Source: Macrosoma leucophasiata
Taxonomy: Eukaryota; Arthropoda; Insecta; Lepidoptera; Hedylidae
DNA length: 64,000 bases
Direction: 5' to 3'
NCBI GenBank assembly: GCA_036365455.1
Contig: JAWQUS010000020.1
Span: 6,421,001 to 6,485,000, forward strand
Within the stretch, counting starts at the first letter, position 1. Each line of letters starts with the position of its first letter. The position numbers and the translations under genes were made by a program. Of this stretch, positions 33,113 to 43,815 are shown piece by piece. Below the pieces are notes generated by a model that worked only from the letters and a program-made list of their open reading frames with translations, was not told the DNA's origin and did no database searches.

Positions 33113-34838
33113 TTCTCGAGCTTGCTAACTAGCACTTCCTTCGTGACTACAAGATTGTAAAGATATTTTATTAAAAATAAGAAATAAACACATTCATAGT
33201 AAATATAAATGATAATGAATGGTTTCAATAAAATTATATTTCATGAGTTACGCGAGTTCGTCAGCGGGTGCGTTGGAGAGCGAGCATTATTGCCGATAAG
33301 TACATGGGGCGGTGTGCTCGCGTGCGGATTTTGAATAATATATTATTTTCTTATGTAAAATGCCCGATTACTCCCATCTCTGAGATTTTTGCGGCACAAA
33401 GAGAAGCTCTTTTATGGCACTATACGTTTTTGTTCTTAAATTTTTCGTTATTTCTCATACTTTTCCGGTCCTTTAGTTGTAGATGTTTTTTTTTCTTTAT
33501 TTTTTTTATACTGAAATATGATAACATTTGTATACATTTTAGTGGCAATGAGGAGTATTTTGTATTTTAAAATCTCCTTTTTTTCAAGAAATTTACAAAT
33601 TCATTAAAATTTAAGTCAATTCCAAATATAGAATCGGGCGACAGCAAAATATAAGAAGTTTTTTTAGAAACTTATATGACGAATTAAAAGCTATAATAAT
33701 GATAAGTGTTACAAGGATTAATAAGTGTGAAACAATCAATTTTAATTTCAGTTAATCATTCCAAATTTGAAATTGAGAATGATAAAAATAAAAACAAATC
33801 TTGATATATAAAAATAAGAAATTATTCAGTTTAATGATACAGAAGCCGTATCAAACATTAACCTACTGCAACACCATTAACCCGTGTACCGCTACCAGGT
33901 CGCCGCGGCCCCCAAACCGTGTACGGAGGTGGCGTAAAAAGAGGTATATTATTTTATTATCTGAAGCCAGCCAGGACCGGCGACAGCAATATCGCCGTAT
34001 ATAGATTCGATTTTCTACGTGAATTCGTTTGACGGCCTTCATAATGCCACATATAAAACTGGGGACTTACGGACCCCGAAACCAATTTCGGGTTATGACC
34101 CGACGACTCTCTGATAATATTCTCGGGTTATTAGGTACGGATAGGAGTTGAGTTTTTACTATGGCTATTTTTTCCGCTGACGGTGGATTATTGGGAAGGA
34201 GTTTACGAGGTACGCCGTACATTCGAGGAAGCTTACTTTTGTTTTATGACGTCATCCATCCAAAGACTTCGGGCAGCGGTTTATGCTTGCGGTTCGCATT
34301 CAGTCTCACTGCAGAGGAACCTCAATAAAATTGTAATAATACTTACAATGTTGTACATTGGGACACATATCACCAATAATATTCATTGGAAATATTTTTA
34401 ATTATGTTCGATAATATTTAATTTGGTATTAAAAAGCCACAATAAAGGGTTAGAATTTGAATTAATTACCAAAGTTTGCCTAAAAGCTTATTTAATATTG
34501 TATTAAAATGAATACGATATTAACAAAATTTTTGGGGAACTAACAGGTACAGGTAAATAATTGTTCATCTACAAAATAATATTTGAAATTATTGTGCTGT
34601 GATTGAATTACCTAATTACTAACTTGGCGTGAAGATGTAAACATTAATACATAATATCAAATATACCTCCAGATATCAAGAGATCTTCACACACAAGGGT
34701 ATGGCAATAAATTCAATAGTTTTTTTTTACCTGTTAATAGACGACAGTAATCAATAGCTCATTAATGTATTTCTTAATGTATTAATGGTGTCAAACATGT
34801 ATGCAGTTTCAATTCATGGTAAGTGAATCAGATGATGT
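33113..34838. other. No gene supported
   Basis: Contains GC-richer patches at 33,245-33,330, 33,880-33,940 and 34,180-34,330. Frames of 60-100 codons there show no known motif. Confidence 0.35.
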
Positions 34839-34839
34839 G

Positions 34840-34953
34840 AACCCGAAACAAATATCTGTAGGCCATACAATTATTTGTCCCGGTGCGGGGATCGAACCCG
34901 CGACCCTTCGAATCAAACGGTCATCTCACACCGCTGGACTAACCGGGTCGTCA
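34840..34953 (-). repeat. SINE-2 (tRNA-derived), head portion
   Basis: Minus strand GACGACCCGGTTAGTCCAGCGG (box A-like) and GTCGCGGGTTCGATCCCCGC (perfect T-arm, box B). Longer copies at 41440 and 50529. Confidence 0.8.
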
Positions 34954-35194
34954 AATTATCGTATAATGTTGTTCGTAGAAAGCTGGATGTTTTGACATGT
35001 ACGTGGTTTGCGAATGGGGAGGCAGATTTCCTAAAATTCTTACTGGAACGGGATGCCGTAATTTCAATATTTTGCAGATTTCAATTTTCCCAATATTTAA
35101 GGTAGAATATCCGATATTCATTATTTTGCAAATTTTTGATACTTGGGGCAATCACACTGGATACTGTTTAAATGAATTAAGTGAATTTATTAAT

Positions 35195-35411
35195 TACACG
35201 TCTACTAATCTACATAAGAACCGATGGTCAAAATACAGCCTCGCCACCCCTGATGCCTTAGTTGTTTTACCTCTGTGATAGTTATTAAGGCTAAATTAAC
35301 GACCAAGTATTATGTAAAAGAAACTTGACATTGACTACCATTTGGCGGCGGACAGATTAGATAACGCGGTGTTGTTTACGCTCTAGATTTCTGACACTAG
35401 AACCAGTAAAC
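35195..35411 (-). repeat. Family A2 repeat, diverged
   Basis: GGTCAAAATACAGCCTCGCC...GATAGTTATTAAGG...GGCGGACAGATTAGATAACG. Confidence 0.6.
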
Positions 35412-35450
35412 TATCTTAATTATATTATTTGTTATCCACCATATAGGTAA

Positions 35451-35722
35451 GAAAATAAAGAAAAAACGGAAAGAAAAATTTAGTTTTAAAGTTTATTTAT
35501 CAATGGATGTCGTTCACCGACCCCAAATCGGTTAAAAACAGAAAGGGAAAGCAAGCTTTGATGCATCGGTGAGGGACTTCGGTAGCTTAGTAGTAAAGCG
35601 GCTGGACTGGTTATCCTAAGATCGCAGGTTCGATTCCTGCCCGAAGTCAAATTTTTCTTTCTGTTTTTTCTTTAATTTCTTAAGTTTATTCGCATGTGTT
35701 ATTGCGAAAAATAAATAGTACG
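35451..35722 (+). repeat. SINE-3 complete insertion with 12-bp direct repeats
   Basis: CCATATAGGTAA flanks it at 35439-35450 and 35723-35734. At 35579-35651 is a tRNA-like fold: acceptor ACTTCGG/CCGAAGT, D-stem GCTT/AAGC and T-arm GCAGG-TTCGATT-CCTGC all pair; the anticodon stem does not. The left flank (AAAGAAAAAACGGAAAGAAA, 35457 on) is inverted to the right flank (about 35648-35677). Pol III box A and B-like sequences lie inside. Confidence 0.8.
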
Positions 35723-36120
35723 CCATATAGGTAATTAAATAATTCAAGAAAAAAAACACCTACTATCTAAAAACTTAAATAAATATCTGTTGGTCTATCA
35801 GACCCCGTATCATCGAGCGGTTATTCCGACTCCCCCACTATATGGTCACGTAACATTTGAAGTGCGAACTCAATCGAATACGACACACATTGAGCGCAAA
35901 CGATCTTCGATATCGTCGTAAAGTATACGGCTTTTAGCTGTATACGCAATACGTGATCTGACGTCGAAACGTTATGATGATTTTGTTTTCGCTTACCTCG
36001 ACTATGTATTGTGTGAGATATTTAAATACATGTTAGCTTTTTTACTTTTATACAAATGTGCAGTTTGAACATCTATGGTTGATTATAATAGAACGTGCAG
36101 TTTTGGTAATGATAATTTAA

Positions 36121-36561
36121 TCGGATTATTCGTCAACTCGACACAAATGACCGGACACACGTGCGTCCAGTTGGTGAAACTTGAAATTAATAAGATTTGT
36201 TATTTCGTCATCTGGACACGACAATATTTTTGCGTATGTCCATGTAGTGAAACTTAAATAAAATACCATTATGTTTTCGCCAACTGGACACACGTTCACA
36301 TTTTAACCGAATTCATGACTAAGCCGGGGTTGCACCACGATATTTGTTAAAGTTAAAGTTATTGAAACATTTCACATCCTTTTCTTACTTTAAAAAAAAG
36401 TAAGTAAACTTTAACTTTAACAACCGAACAATGGCGGTCAAACTATTCCAATGGGGCGGTAGTAAGTGCAATAACGCAAATAGGCAGCAGCGTCCTGCGA
36501 TGAAACTGGAACTGGACACACGTGTGTCCGGTCATTTGTGTCGAGTTGACGAATAACCCAA
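36121..36561. mobile_element. TTAA-flanked inverted-repeat element (piggyBac-type MITE), with nested insert
   Basis: TTAA at 36117-36120 and 36562-36565. Arms 36123-36170 and 36512-36559 (ATTATTCGTCAACTCGACAC start) are near-identical inverted copies. No coding capacity. TTAA target choice suggests mobilisation by a piggyBac transposase. 36322-36430 inside it is a 'GGTTGCACC' element. Confidence 0.75.
36322..36430. repeat. Nested 'GGTTGCACC' element
   Basis: GGGGTTGCACCACGATATTTG...AACTTTAACTTTAACAACC. TTAAAGTTAAAGTTA on the left is answered by TAAACTTTAACTTTAA on the right. Confidence 0.65.
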
Positions 36562-36565
36562 TTAA

Positions 36566-36628
36566 TCTACTAGTGGTAGAGTTCCAGTAATCAAGCTTGC
36601 GGGCGTTGGCACCACCGCGTTACCAATT
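36566..36628 (+). repeat. Family A head fragment
   Basis: AGTGGTAGAGTTCCAGTAATC...GCGGGCGTTGGCACCACCGCG, then abruptly joined to the RTE end. Confidence 0.65.
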
Positions 36629-37045
36629 TTCATCATCATTCAGCCGAAAGACGTCCACTGCTGGGCAAAAGCTGGGAGGTCAAAGATTGCTACAACAAAC
36701 GGCCCTGGGCCGCCCTCATCCAGCGATTGCCCGCTACTTTCCACCACCAACCCACCATGTCGTCGATCCACCTCGTGGGGGGCCTGCCAACGCTTTGTCT
36801 TCCAGTGCGTGGTCACCATTCGAAAACTCCAGCCCTAACAGCCGTCAGGGCTTCCAGCTATGTGCCCTGCCCATTGCCACTTGAGTTTCGCTATTCGGTA
36901 AGCTATGTCGGTTACTTTGGATCTCATGCGGATCTCCTCATTTCCGATTCGATCTCGCAGAGCAACCTCGAGCATAGTTATCTCCATTGCTCTCTGCATG
37001 ACCTTGAACGTTCTTACGAGGCCCGTAGTACCATGAACTGAAGTA
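36629..37045 (-). pseudogene. RTE-type endonuclease-reverse transcriptase, C-terminal fragment
   Basis: Minus strand encodes, with breaks, VALRDRIGNEEIRMRSKVTD, IAYRIAKLKWQWAGHIA and then, in another frame, an arginine/proline-rich tail. The RNA end carries CAGCAGTGGACGTCTTTCGG and an ATG-rich terminus. This is the tail of RTE-clade ORF2 proteins widespread in Lepidoptera. All catalytic parts are missing because of 5' truncation. Confidence 0.82.
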
Positions 37046-37587
37046 CCAGGATGGTTACTGACCGTCATAGAAGAAACACCGTAAGAAGACGATGTCGTAT
37101 CAGCTCAGTTTCTAAAATGTATATTATGGCATTACCTATTAAGATAAAAGTATTACATCAATTTAATTTATTAAAAAAAAAATTGCTTCGAATTCTTGAT
37201 GCGAATCAAACTAACACCTGACATATTTTTTGTATTAGAATTCAAATAGTGGCTTAACGAAACACCCCTGAAACTTATCTCCTCGGATCAAATATAGAGA
37301 AAAACATCACCAAACCGAACGATATGTACGGAACGAACTACTTTATTAAAGCATACTCTATATTCATAACGCTTCACCGGCACTATCATACAAATAATAT
37401 CTCCCCCGAAGATGCATTGAGAAAGAAATGTATCAGAAAATGTATAAAAAGCAGCACTGTGAATATAACTGTTCTTGTGTTATGTCTGCTAGATGTGACA
37501 TGGCGTCTAATTAAAATCTGTATACATATTTCACACAGAATCACAAAACGATTATTTTTGTGTTACGAAGGTGCCAAAGAAGTATTC
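37046..37587. other. No gene seen
   Basis: AT-rich, unclassified. Confidence 0.4.
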
Positions 37588-37836
37588 AGTTCACATAGAT
37601 GTTAAGTGATGACTGCAGCCTATAAACATCTACACAAAAACCAGAGGTCAAAATTCAGATGCGTTGCCACCTCTGAGACTTTAGGTGTTATGTCTCTGTG
37701 ATAGTTATTACGGACCCATACATTACCATCTAACCGGAACAAGATAGTGCTGAACACTACCATTTGATGGCAGATAGATAAGATAACGTAGTGTCTACGC
37801 CCTCGAGTCTTTACACTGGAACTATACCATCAGTAA
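37588..37836 (-). repeat. Family A2 repeat
   Basis: AGTTCACATAGATGTTAAGTG...GTCTCTGTGATAGTTATTACGG...GATGGCAGATAGATAAGATAACG. Confidence 0.8.
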
Positions 37837-38563
37837 AAATTTAGTACGAATTTCATTTTAATTTCAGAAAAAAATGGTTCACAACCACAATTAAAGACAA
37901 TGTAATTGCCAATCTAACAATTTCTGCAAGCATGTTCCTGTGTCTTTATCTTTATCTACTCATCACATTTACCTTATTGCCTGTAGTTTATGTTTATTTT
38001 CACAAGAAAAATATAATTATAAAACTACATAACTTGAATATCACCTTATAGCCTTTCAATTTTTAAGTAAGTTGAAATAAAATGTATTTGCAAAAATGGA
38101 TTGCACCTACATGTATATAGTTTGTCCATATTTTACGAGGTGAGAATCTTTCCTTTTTGAACCTAATCCTTGGGTAGAGACGGGATATGAAGGATCAATG
38201 GACTCTCCAAACCGCCTCGAAGCTGATACGATTGGTCGGGTAACAGTTCCATTCTGTATACGCTCAGCAATTTCATATCATGCAAAAGTCACTTCTAGAA
38301 TATAGTTTTCAAACAACATATCTACGGTGTTCGAGGACCGTGTGATTTTTGAAGGGAGATATGGGATTTTTCTAGATATAAGCCGGCTCGACTCGCCCTG
38401 TCCGAAAGGGGTCTCCGAAATTCGCAAACGATATAATGTCATGATGGCAATTGAGTAAATGCTGACTCTGTTATTTAGAGATAGACTTAAGTTAATACGT
38501 CTTGTCCTTTTTCTATATATTTTGGGTGGTAAACAGGCTCTGGTGGTATAGGTGGTCTTTTAT
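37837..38563. other. No gene seen
   Basis: AT-rich. 38,160-38,440 is somewhat GC-richer without a supported frame. Confidence 0.35.
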
Positions 38564-38848
38564 TGGTGGTGGCTCCAGTGGCGGAGCTCGCGGGCGTAGG
38601 CACCACCGCATTACCTTATATACTTGCCGCTAAATGATAGTGTTCAGCCCTATCGTGTTCCGGTCAGGTGGCGGCAATGTACGGCCCTGTAATTACCGGC
38701 ACTGAGGCATAACACCTTAGGCCTCAGGAGTGGTAACGCATCTGCATTTTGACCTTGGTCTTTGTGTGGGTGTCTATAGGCTGGAGTCATCACTTAATAT
38801 CAATGTGAACTGCATGCTGAATTGCCACTTCCATTACATAAAAAAAAT
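38564..38848 (+). repeat. Family A1 repeat, full length
   Basis: TGGTGGTGGCTCCAGTGGCGGAGCTCGCGGG...CCATTACATAAAAAAA. Confidence 0.88.
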
Positions 38849-38874
38849 TGTGCAATTGATGTGGATATGTGAAT

Positions 38875-39000
38875 CTTCAAAGGTGGCAACGTATCTGTAT
38901 TTTGACCTCAGGTTTTTGCGTGGATGTCTATAGACATCTGTATTTAGGTACTTACCATCCATCTGAACTGTACGTTAATTTACCTCTTTTATAATCCAAT
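38875..39000 (+). repeat. Family A2 tail fragment
   Basis: AAAGGTGGCAACGTATCTGTATTTTGACC...GTGGATGTCTATAGACATC, decayed at the end. Confidence 0.55.
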
Positions 39001-39098
39001 ATTTTATGTAACACGTACCTTAATAATTGAGTCACAGGAGACAAAAATACGCTGTCCACCTGACTGTCCCTCTATCCGTCTCTATTGTGTAATCTATG

Positions 39099-39262
39099 TG
39101 GCAAACAAACATGTAGTTCACATTGATGTTAAGTGATGACTGCAGCCTATGGAATCTTACACAAAGACTAGAGGTCAAATTGCAGATGCGTTGCCGCCCC
39201 TATAGGCTGCAGTCATCACTTAACACCAATGTAAACTGCGTGCTTGCTTACCACTTACACTA
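39099..39262. repeat. Head-to-head pair of truncated family A tails
   Basis: A minus tail (39099-39200, GTGGCAAACAAACATGTAG...GCAGATGCGTTGCCGCCCC) joins directly to a plus tail (39201-39262, TATAGGCTGCAGTCATCAC...), giving an imperfect hairpin. Confidence 0.7.
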
Positions 39263-40159
39263 CAGTAAAAGTGTTTTTTTTTGCCTTTTTTATAAATAAA
39301 TAGCAGAGAACCCTTTTCACGCGATTTCAACTAGCACTTTGCGGTTTTTATACCTAAGGTGTAACAAAGTTGATATTACCAACTTCACCCTGACAGCTCG
39401 TTTCAGTATAAAAATAACTGTGACGCCAAGTGTTGCCGGACCATAACCTTATTCATTGCATGTTGGGCAAAGCCGTCCCGGTATCCAATTCCCAGATCAA
39501 AGGCTTGAGGCTTTGTTGAGCCAACTGGCCGACATCGGGGATTCCCCATTGATACCCCACATGCAAATACAATGTGACGGAGGTGTAGGAAATAATATTA
39601 TGATAGGGATGGAGATTTATTCCAATTTTGAAAATATTTCTGTGAATTTAAAAATTGATAACGAGTCGATTTCGCGGACGGTTCCGTAATGTACTATTGA
39701 GTTTTTCATTTATTATATTTATTTACATTTATCAAAACTGCAATTACTGAAAATTATTATGCCTTATATTAGTTTTCAGTAATGTGTAGAAAAAGTAATA
39801 TTTTCTGTATTTTTTATTTCAAAATTTTAAGCTCACAAAGTGCAAACAAAGGTACCAAGAACAAGGTAACAAGGTTACATATTTTCGTTTTAAAATGTAA
39901 AAATATTTTTGAGATCTTATGATCTTCTATTTTTTCTTTTTATAATTAGCACAACTTTATTTTTAATTATCTAATTTACCTCCCTTCCAAAAACGGCCCA
40001 TATTCAGAATTTGCTTGTTAACGTGCATGTTTGAGTTACTGACTTACAACATGTATACTTACTGTACCAAAAATGGCTGTGACAGACTGACAGATACACA
40101 GACGCATGAGTGATCCTATAAAGATTTTTATTTTCAAATTTTGAGGTTCGGCACCCTAT
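39263..40159. other. No gene confirmed; one odd open frame
   Basis: 39456-39689 encodes a protein-like stretch (RLEALLSQLADIGDSPLIPH) that I do not recognise. No start context or splice model is convincing. The rest is AT-rich. Confidence 0.3.
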
Positions 40160-40408
40160 AATTGATGTTAAGTGATGACTAAAGCCTATAGACACCCACA
40201 CAATGACCAGAGGTCAAAATGCAGATGCGCTGTCACTCCTGAGGCATTAGTTGTTATGCCTCTGTGCCGGAAATTACAGGGCCATACATTACCACCTGAC
40301 CGGGACACAATAGTGCTGAACACTACCATTTAGCGGCAAGTATATTAGGTAATGCGGTGGTGCTAACGCCCGCGAGCTCCGTCAGTGGAGCTCTACCACC
40401 AGTAAATT
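40160..40408 (-). repeat. Family A1 repeat
   Basis: ATTGATGTTAAGTGATGACTAAAGCC...GGAGCTCTACCACCAG; the poly(A) end is missing. Confidence 0.85.
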
Positions 40409-40786
40409 TAAATGAGATGGACAATACCATCCATCTGCACTGTTTTATTACAACTGTACACGAGATCCATGAAACAACCATCCTGCATCTAAATTAGACT
40501 AAGCACCATATGCGATACGTCATTTAATATTAAAATTATATAGGCGTATCGCCCTAGCCCCACGTTGAGTGTGAAACGGGCCATTTTTTACATTCAATTA
40601 TTTTTGTCCCTAGTTTATATAAATTGGTTGTCTCCCTTATAAATGGAGTCGGTGGAGGTACATGGCGAGGGCGGATATCTGATGCATGATAAACTGCTTT
40701 CAACTGATTGGTGAGGCCCTGGTCTTGTATTTTGTCCGAAGGTATTGTTTTTGCTTCGATTTCCTTTGCTTCAGATTTTGGAATAC

Positions 40787-41064
40787 ATTTTTTTTATGTA
40801 ATGAAAGTGGCAAAAAGACATGCAGTTCACATTGATGTTAAGTGATGACTGCAGCCTATAGACACTTACACAAAGACCAAGGTCAACATGCAGATCCTTT
40901 AACATTCCTGAGGTCTAAGGTGTTATGTGTGTTATGCCGGAAATTACAAGACCGTACATTACCACCTGCCGGAACACGATAGTGCTGAACACAACCATTA
41001 AGCGGCAAGTATATTAGGTAATGCGGTGATGCCTACGCCCGCGAGCTTCGTCATGGGAGTTTTT
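40787..41064 (-). repeat. Family A1 repeat, near full length
   Basis: ATTTTTTTTATGTAATGAAAGTGGC...CGAGCTTCGTCATGGGAG. Confidence 0.82.
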
Positions 41065-41069
41065 ATCTA

Positions 41070-41160
41070 GATGTTTATAGGTTATAGTATTCTTTTTATT
41101 CAGTTATCATCAATATGAACTAAACACTTGTTTGCCAACTTCATGACATAAAAACTACAA
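41070..41160 (+). repeat. Family A tail fragment
   Basis: ATGTTTATAGGTTATAG...ATCAATATGAACTAAACACTTGTTTGCCAAC...GACATAAAAAC. Confidence 0.5.
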
Positions 41161-41439
41161 AAACTTTAACACGGCAGATCTTTTCCTATTTCCACACTAT
41201 GAGCTTATTCCCGAAAGCCCTACAGGATTATTTGCGGGTTATGGCCACCATTGTCAACATATCACATATGGACGTTAAATATTCAGTTAGTTCGGAATGG
41301 ATTCTCGAAGCCTCCCTTACATTGTCTGTGAAATACATTAATACGATGGACGAAATGTGTTTTGGACAATATTTTATTACTGGCTGGAGTTACGCAAAGG
41401 TGGTTTTATTAAGTTTATCAGATTAGTGTATTTATATAA

Positions 41440-41629
41440 AAAATAAAAATAAAATACGCTTACACTCACAGCCCCACAGTAGGTATAGACCTGTGTCGTG
41501 GGTGCCGTTGTACACATACACAAACAACCAGACCCAGGCCATACAAATATTTGTCCCGGTGCGGGGCTCCAACCCGCGACCCTTCGAATCAAACGGTCAT
41601 CTCACACCGCTGGACCAACCGGGTCGTCA
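41440..41629 (-). repeat. SINE-2, near full length
   Basis: Minus strand GACGACCCGGTTGGTCCAGCGG...GTCGCGGGTTGGAGCCCCGC; the body ends in TTTTATTTTTATTTTTTA-type sequence. Box B has one change from the 34840 copy. Confidence 0.82.
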
Positions 41630-41649
41630 TATATGACAATAAATAATAA

Positions 41650-41950
41650 CTGCCTCAGTAGTATAGTGGTAGCAGACCACTAATGCTACGCTGGGGTTCT
41701 TGGGTTTGATTCCCGGATCGGGGGCCACCAGAGATAAAGGTGTAAAATCCTATATCTCTGGATCTATTTGAATTTTTCCATTTTTCTGGCAGTTTCCCAG
41801 TAGCCCAGAGTCTGGTAACGTGCCCGGAGATGTCAATAGGCTCGCCGGCTGTTAAATGGGTTATTAAGTAACCAGCGAATCGTGGGTGGCTTCAAAATGC
41901 TTGCATTTACCTCTGCATACCCCTTCGGGGATTACGGACGTGAAGTAAAA
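41650..41950 (+). repeat. SINE-1, full length
   Basis: TGCCTCAGTAGTATAGTGGTAGC (box A), GGGTTTGATTCCCGGATCGG (box B), body ending ACCCCTTCGGGGATTACGG. Confidence 0.85.
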
Positions 41951-42274
41951 CAAATAATCACGCTTGTCACACTTGTGATCCGAATCAACGTAAGAAATAT
42001 TTTTTTCATCGAGACTTGTAGTTTTTTTGTGTTTAAAATATGCAGTTGTTATACTACCTTCACTACAAGACTACATGCCACTATTCTCATAAAGAACATC
42101 TATTTAAAATCCTATTTCCCAGCAGATTCCGTCTAGTCGTAAAAGGTGTCGCAAAAGACATTTCCATACATCGTATTAGTGCTGTTTACAGACGTACAGC
42201 CTTCGAGAATCCATTCAGAGTGGACTGAATATTTAACATTTTTATCTGGACTATATAATAGATGTGATCCTTTA

Positions 42275-42805
42275 TTTTTTTATATCATTAAGTTGATAGA
42301 CAAGCAGAAGGGCCCCATCTGATAGAAAAAGTGATCACCGACGCCTATGAATATTTGCAACACCAAGGGAATTGCCAACGCGCTGCCAATCCTGTAGGAC
42401 TCTTTTGACGCCATTTTTGAAGAACGCCATAATGGTATCGGCGCTAACCTCAGAGGGAAGTTCATTCCACGATTTACATGTTCTGGGCAGGAACGAACGT
42501 GAAAACCGCACCGTTGAGCACTGCCAGGTGTCCAGTCGGTGAAGGTGGAACTTCTGTCTTCAGCGGGTAGTACGGTGTAGGAAAAAAGACCGCCACCATG
42601 TCGAACAGTTCAGCAGAGCACTCAGCATTGTAGGGACGGTATAACACGCCGAGACTCCCAATGTCTCTGCGCAGGCTCAGTAGTCGAGCCTGTCAGTAAG
42701 TCCTGGGTCATTAACGATACGAACGGCGCGTCTTTATAGGGATTCAAGTGGACCAAGCTGGTATTTGTGGGCGGGATCACAAATGAGAGCAGTATTCCAG
42801 ATATA
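42275..42805 (-). pseudogene. Non-LTR retrotransposon RT C-terminus, minus copy
   Basis: Minus strand encodes, with several stops, YQLGPLESL, RRAVRIVNDPGLTDRL, TVRFSRSFLPRTCKSWNELP and FFKNGVKRVL, and ends in a short A-rich tail. This is the region after the RT palm in a jockey-like ORF2. It faces the plus copy at 42990-43315. Confidence 0.72.
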
Positions 42806-42989
42806 ATATAAGCATAGCTCTATTGGAATGGTTTGAACACCATTGTGCGGTTGACTATCTGCACTAGCGGAAGAATATTTCTCCACTAGAGGGGATCGCC
42901 ATGTCCTCGTACGTACTTCGTCTCCGTAAGCTTAAAAAGAAGGCATGTTCAAAACTTTTGGCAAATGGACTTATTTCATTCTATAAAGG

Positions 42990-43315
42990 CTGTAGGTTGC
43001 TAATGTTGGAGACGGATGACGTAAACGACCGACGACGTACCGACTGGATACCTGGCAGTGCTCAACGGTGCGGTTTACACGTTCGTTCCTGCCCAGAACG
43101 TGCAAATCGTGGAACGAACTGCCCTCTGAGGTGTTCTCTAGGTGCTACAATATGGGGTTCTTCAAAAATGGCGTCAAAAGAGTCCTCCAGGGCTGGCAGC
43201 GCGTTGGCAACACCCCTGGTGTTGCAAATGTTCATAGGCGACGGTGGCCACTTTCCATCAGGTGGCCCGTTTGCTTGTCTGTCAACCTTCAGACATAAAA
43301 AAAAATTCAGTCACT
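42990..43315 (+). pseudogene. Non-LTR retrotransposon RT C-terminus, plus copy
   Basis: Frame 43068-43298 encodes FTRSFLPRTCKSWNELPSEV, then GFFKNGVKRVLQGWQRVGNT, then RWPLSIRWPVCLSVNLQ, closing with CAGACATAAAAAAAAA. Same family as the minus copy, 5'-truncated, no catalytic residues. Confidence 0.75.
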
Positions 43316-43338
43316 GTTTTTGTGCAGATGCTTAAAAT

Positions 43339-43377
43339 AAAAAGCCTTATCCATTGAGTCAATGGATAAGGCTTTTT
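43339..43377. repeat. Perfect 19-bp palindrome with 1-nt spacer
   Basis: AAAAAGCCTTATCCATTGA, G, then TCAATGGATAAGGCTTTTT. It follows the LINE poly(A) by about 30 bp. Confidence 0.9.
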
Positions 43378-43469
43378 CATGAAAAATGATCACGATATTT
43401 ACCTAGTATGCAATTCACGTGGTTGATAAGTGACGTCTGCAGCCTAAAGATATCTACAACAGTGAATGA

Positions 43470-43815
43470 CAAAGAATGCCTCCTTTTCTGTTTCTCACTT
43501 CTTTGTTATCAGTTTGTAAAAGAGGAAATGTGACATTCTTTTGATATACAAAAGTGTATATAATTAGTGATTAAACGAACTTACCTGTACGTGAAGTTCG
43601 ATCATAATTATACGAAGGCTTCGTCCGAAAGATTAGCATATAAAACAACATGTTATAATTATTCTTAGTGACATTTTTGAGTCTCAATTTTTACAGTTAT
43701 AAATCGTCATGTGTATTTATTGTTATACACCTTAGTTTAACATAGTTATACATTTCTGACATATCATAAGAGGTGCTTGATATCCTAATTGATAAATAAA
43801 CAGTTTGACTTTGAT
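43470..43815 (+). repeat. LINE-like 3' region, relative of 4060-4550
   Basis: CAGTTTGTAAAAGAGGAAATGTGACATTC...GGTGCTTGATATCCTAATTGATAAATAAA. Confidence 0.5.

Noticed and set aside
34860..34950. tRNA gene on the minus strand
   Set aside because: The T-arm is perfect but the same sequence with its body occurs three times (34840, 41440, 50529), which identifies SINE-2.
35579..35651. Functional tRNA gene
   Set aside because: Acceptor, D and T stems pair, but the anticodon stem does not, and the same head with the same tail recurs as a SINE family.
36835..37068. Novel minus-strand gene (77 codons)
   Set aside because: KLKWQWAGHIA and the preceding residues are the standard tail of RTE endonuclease-reverse transcriptases.
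42901..43335. 144-codon novel gene
   Set aside because: The frame crosses a decayed repeat and an out-of-frame RT C-terminus that reads correctly at 43068-43298.
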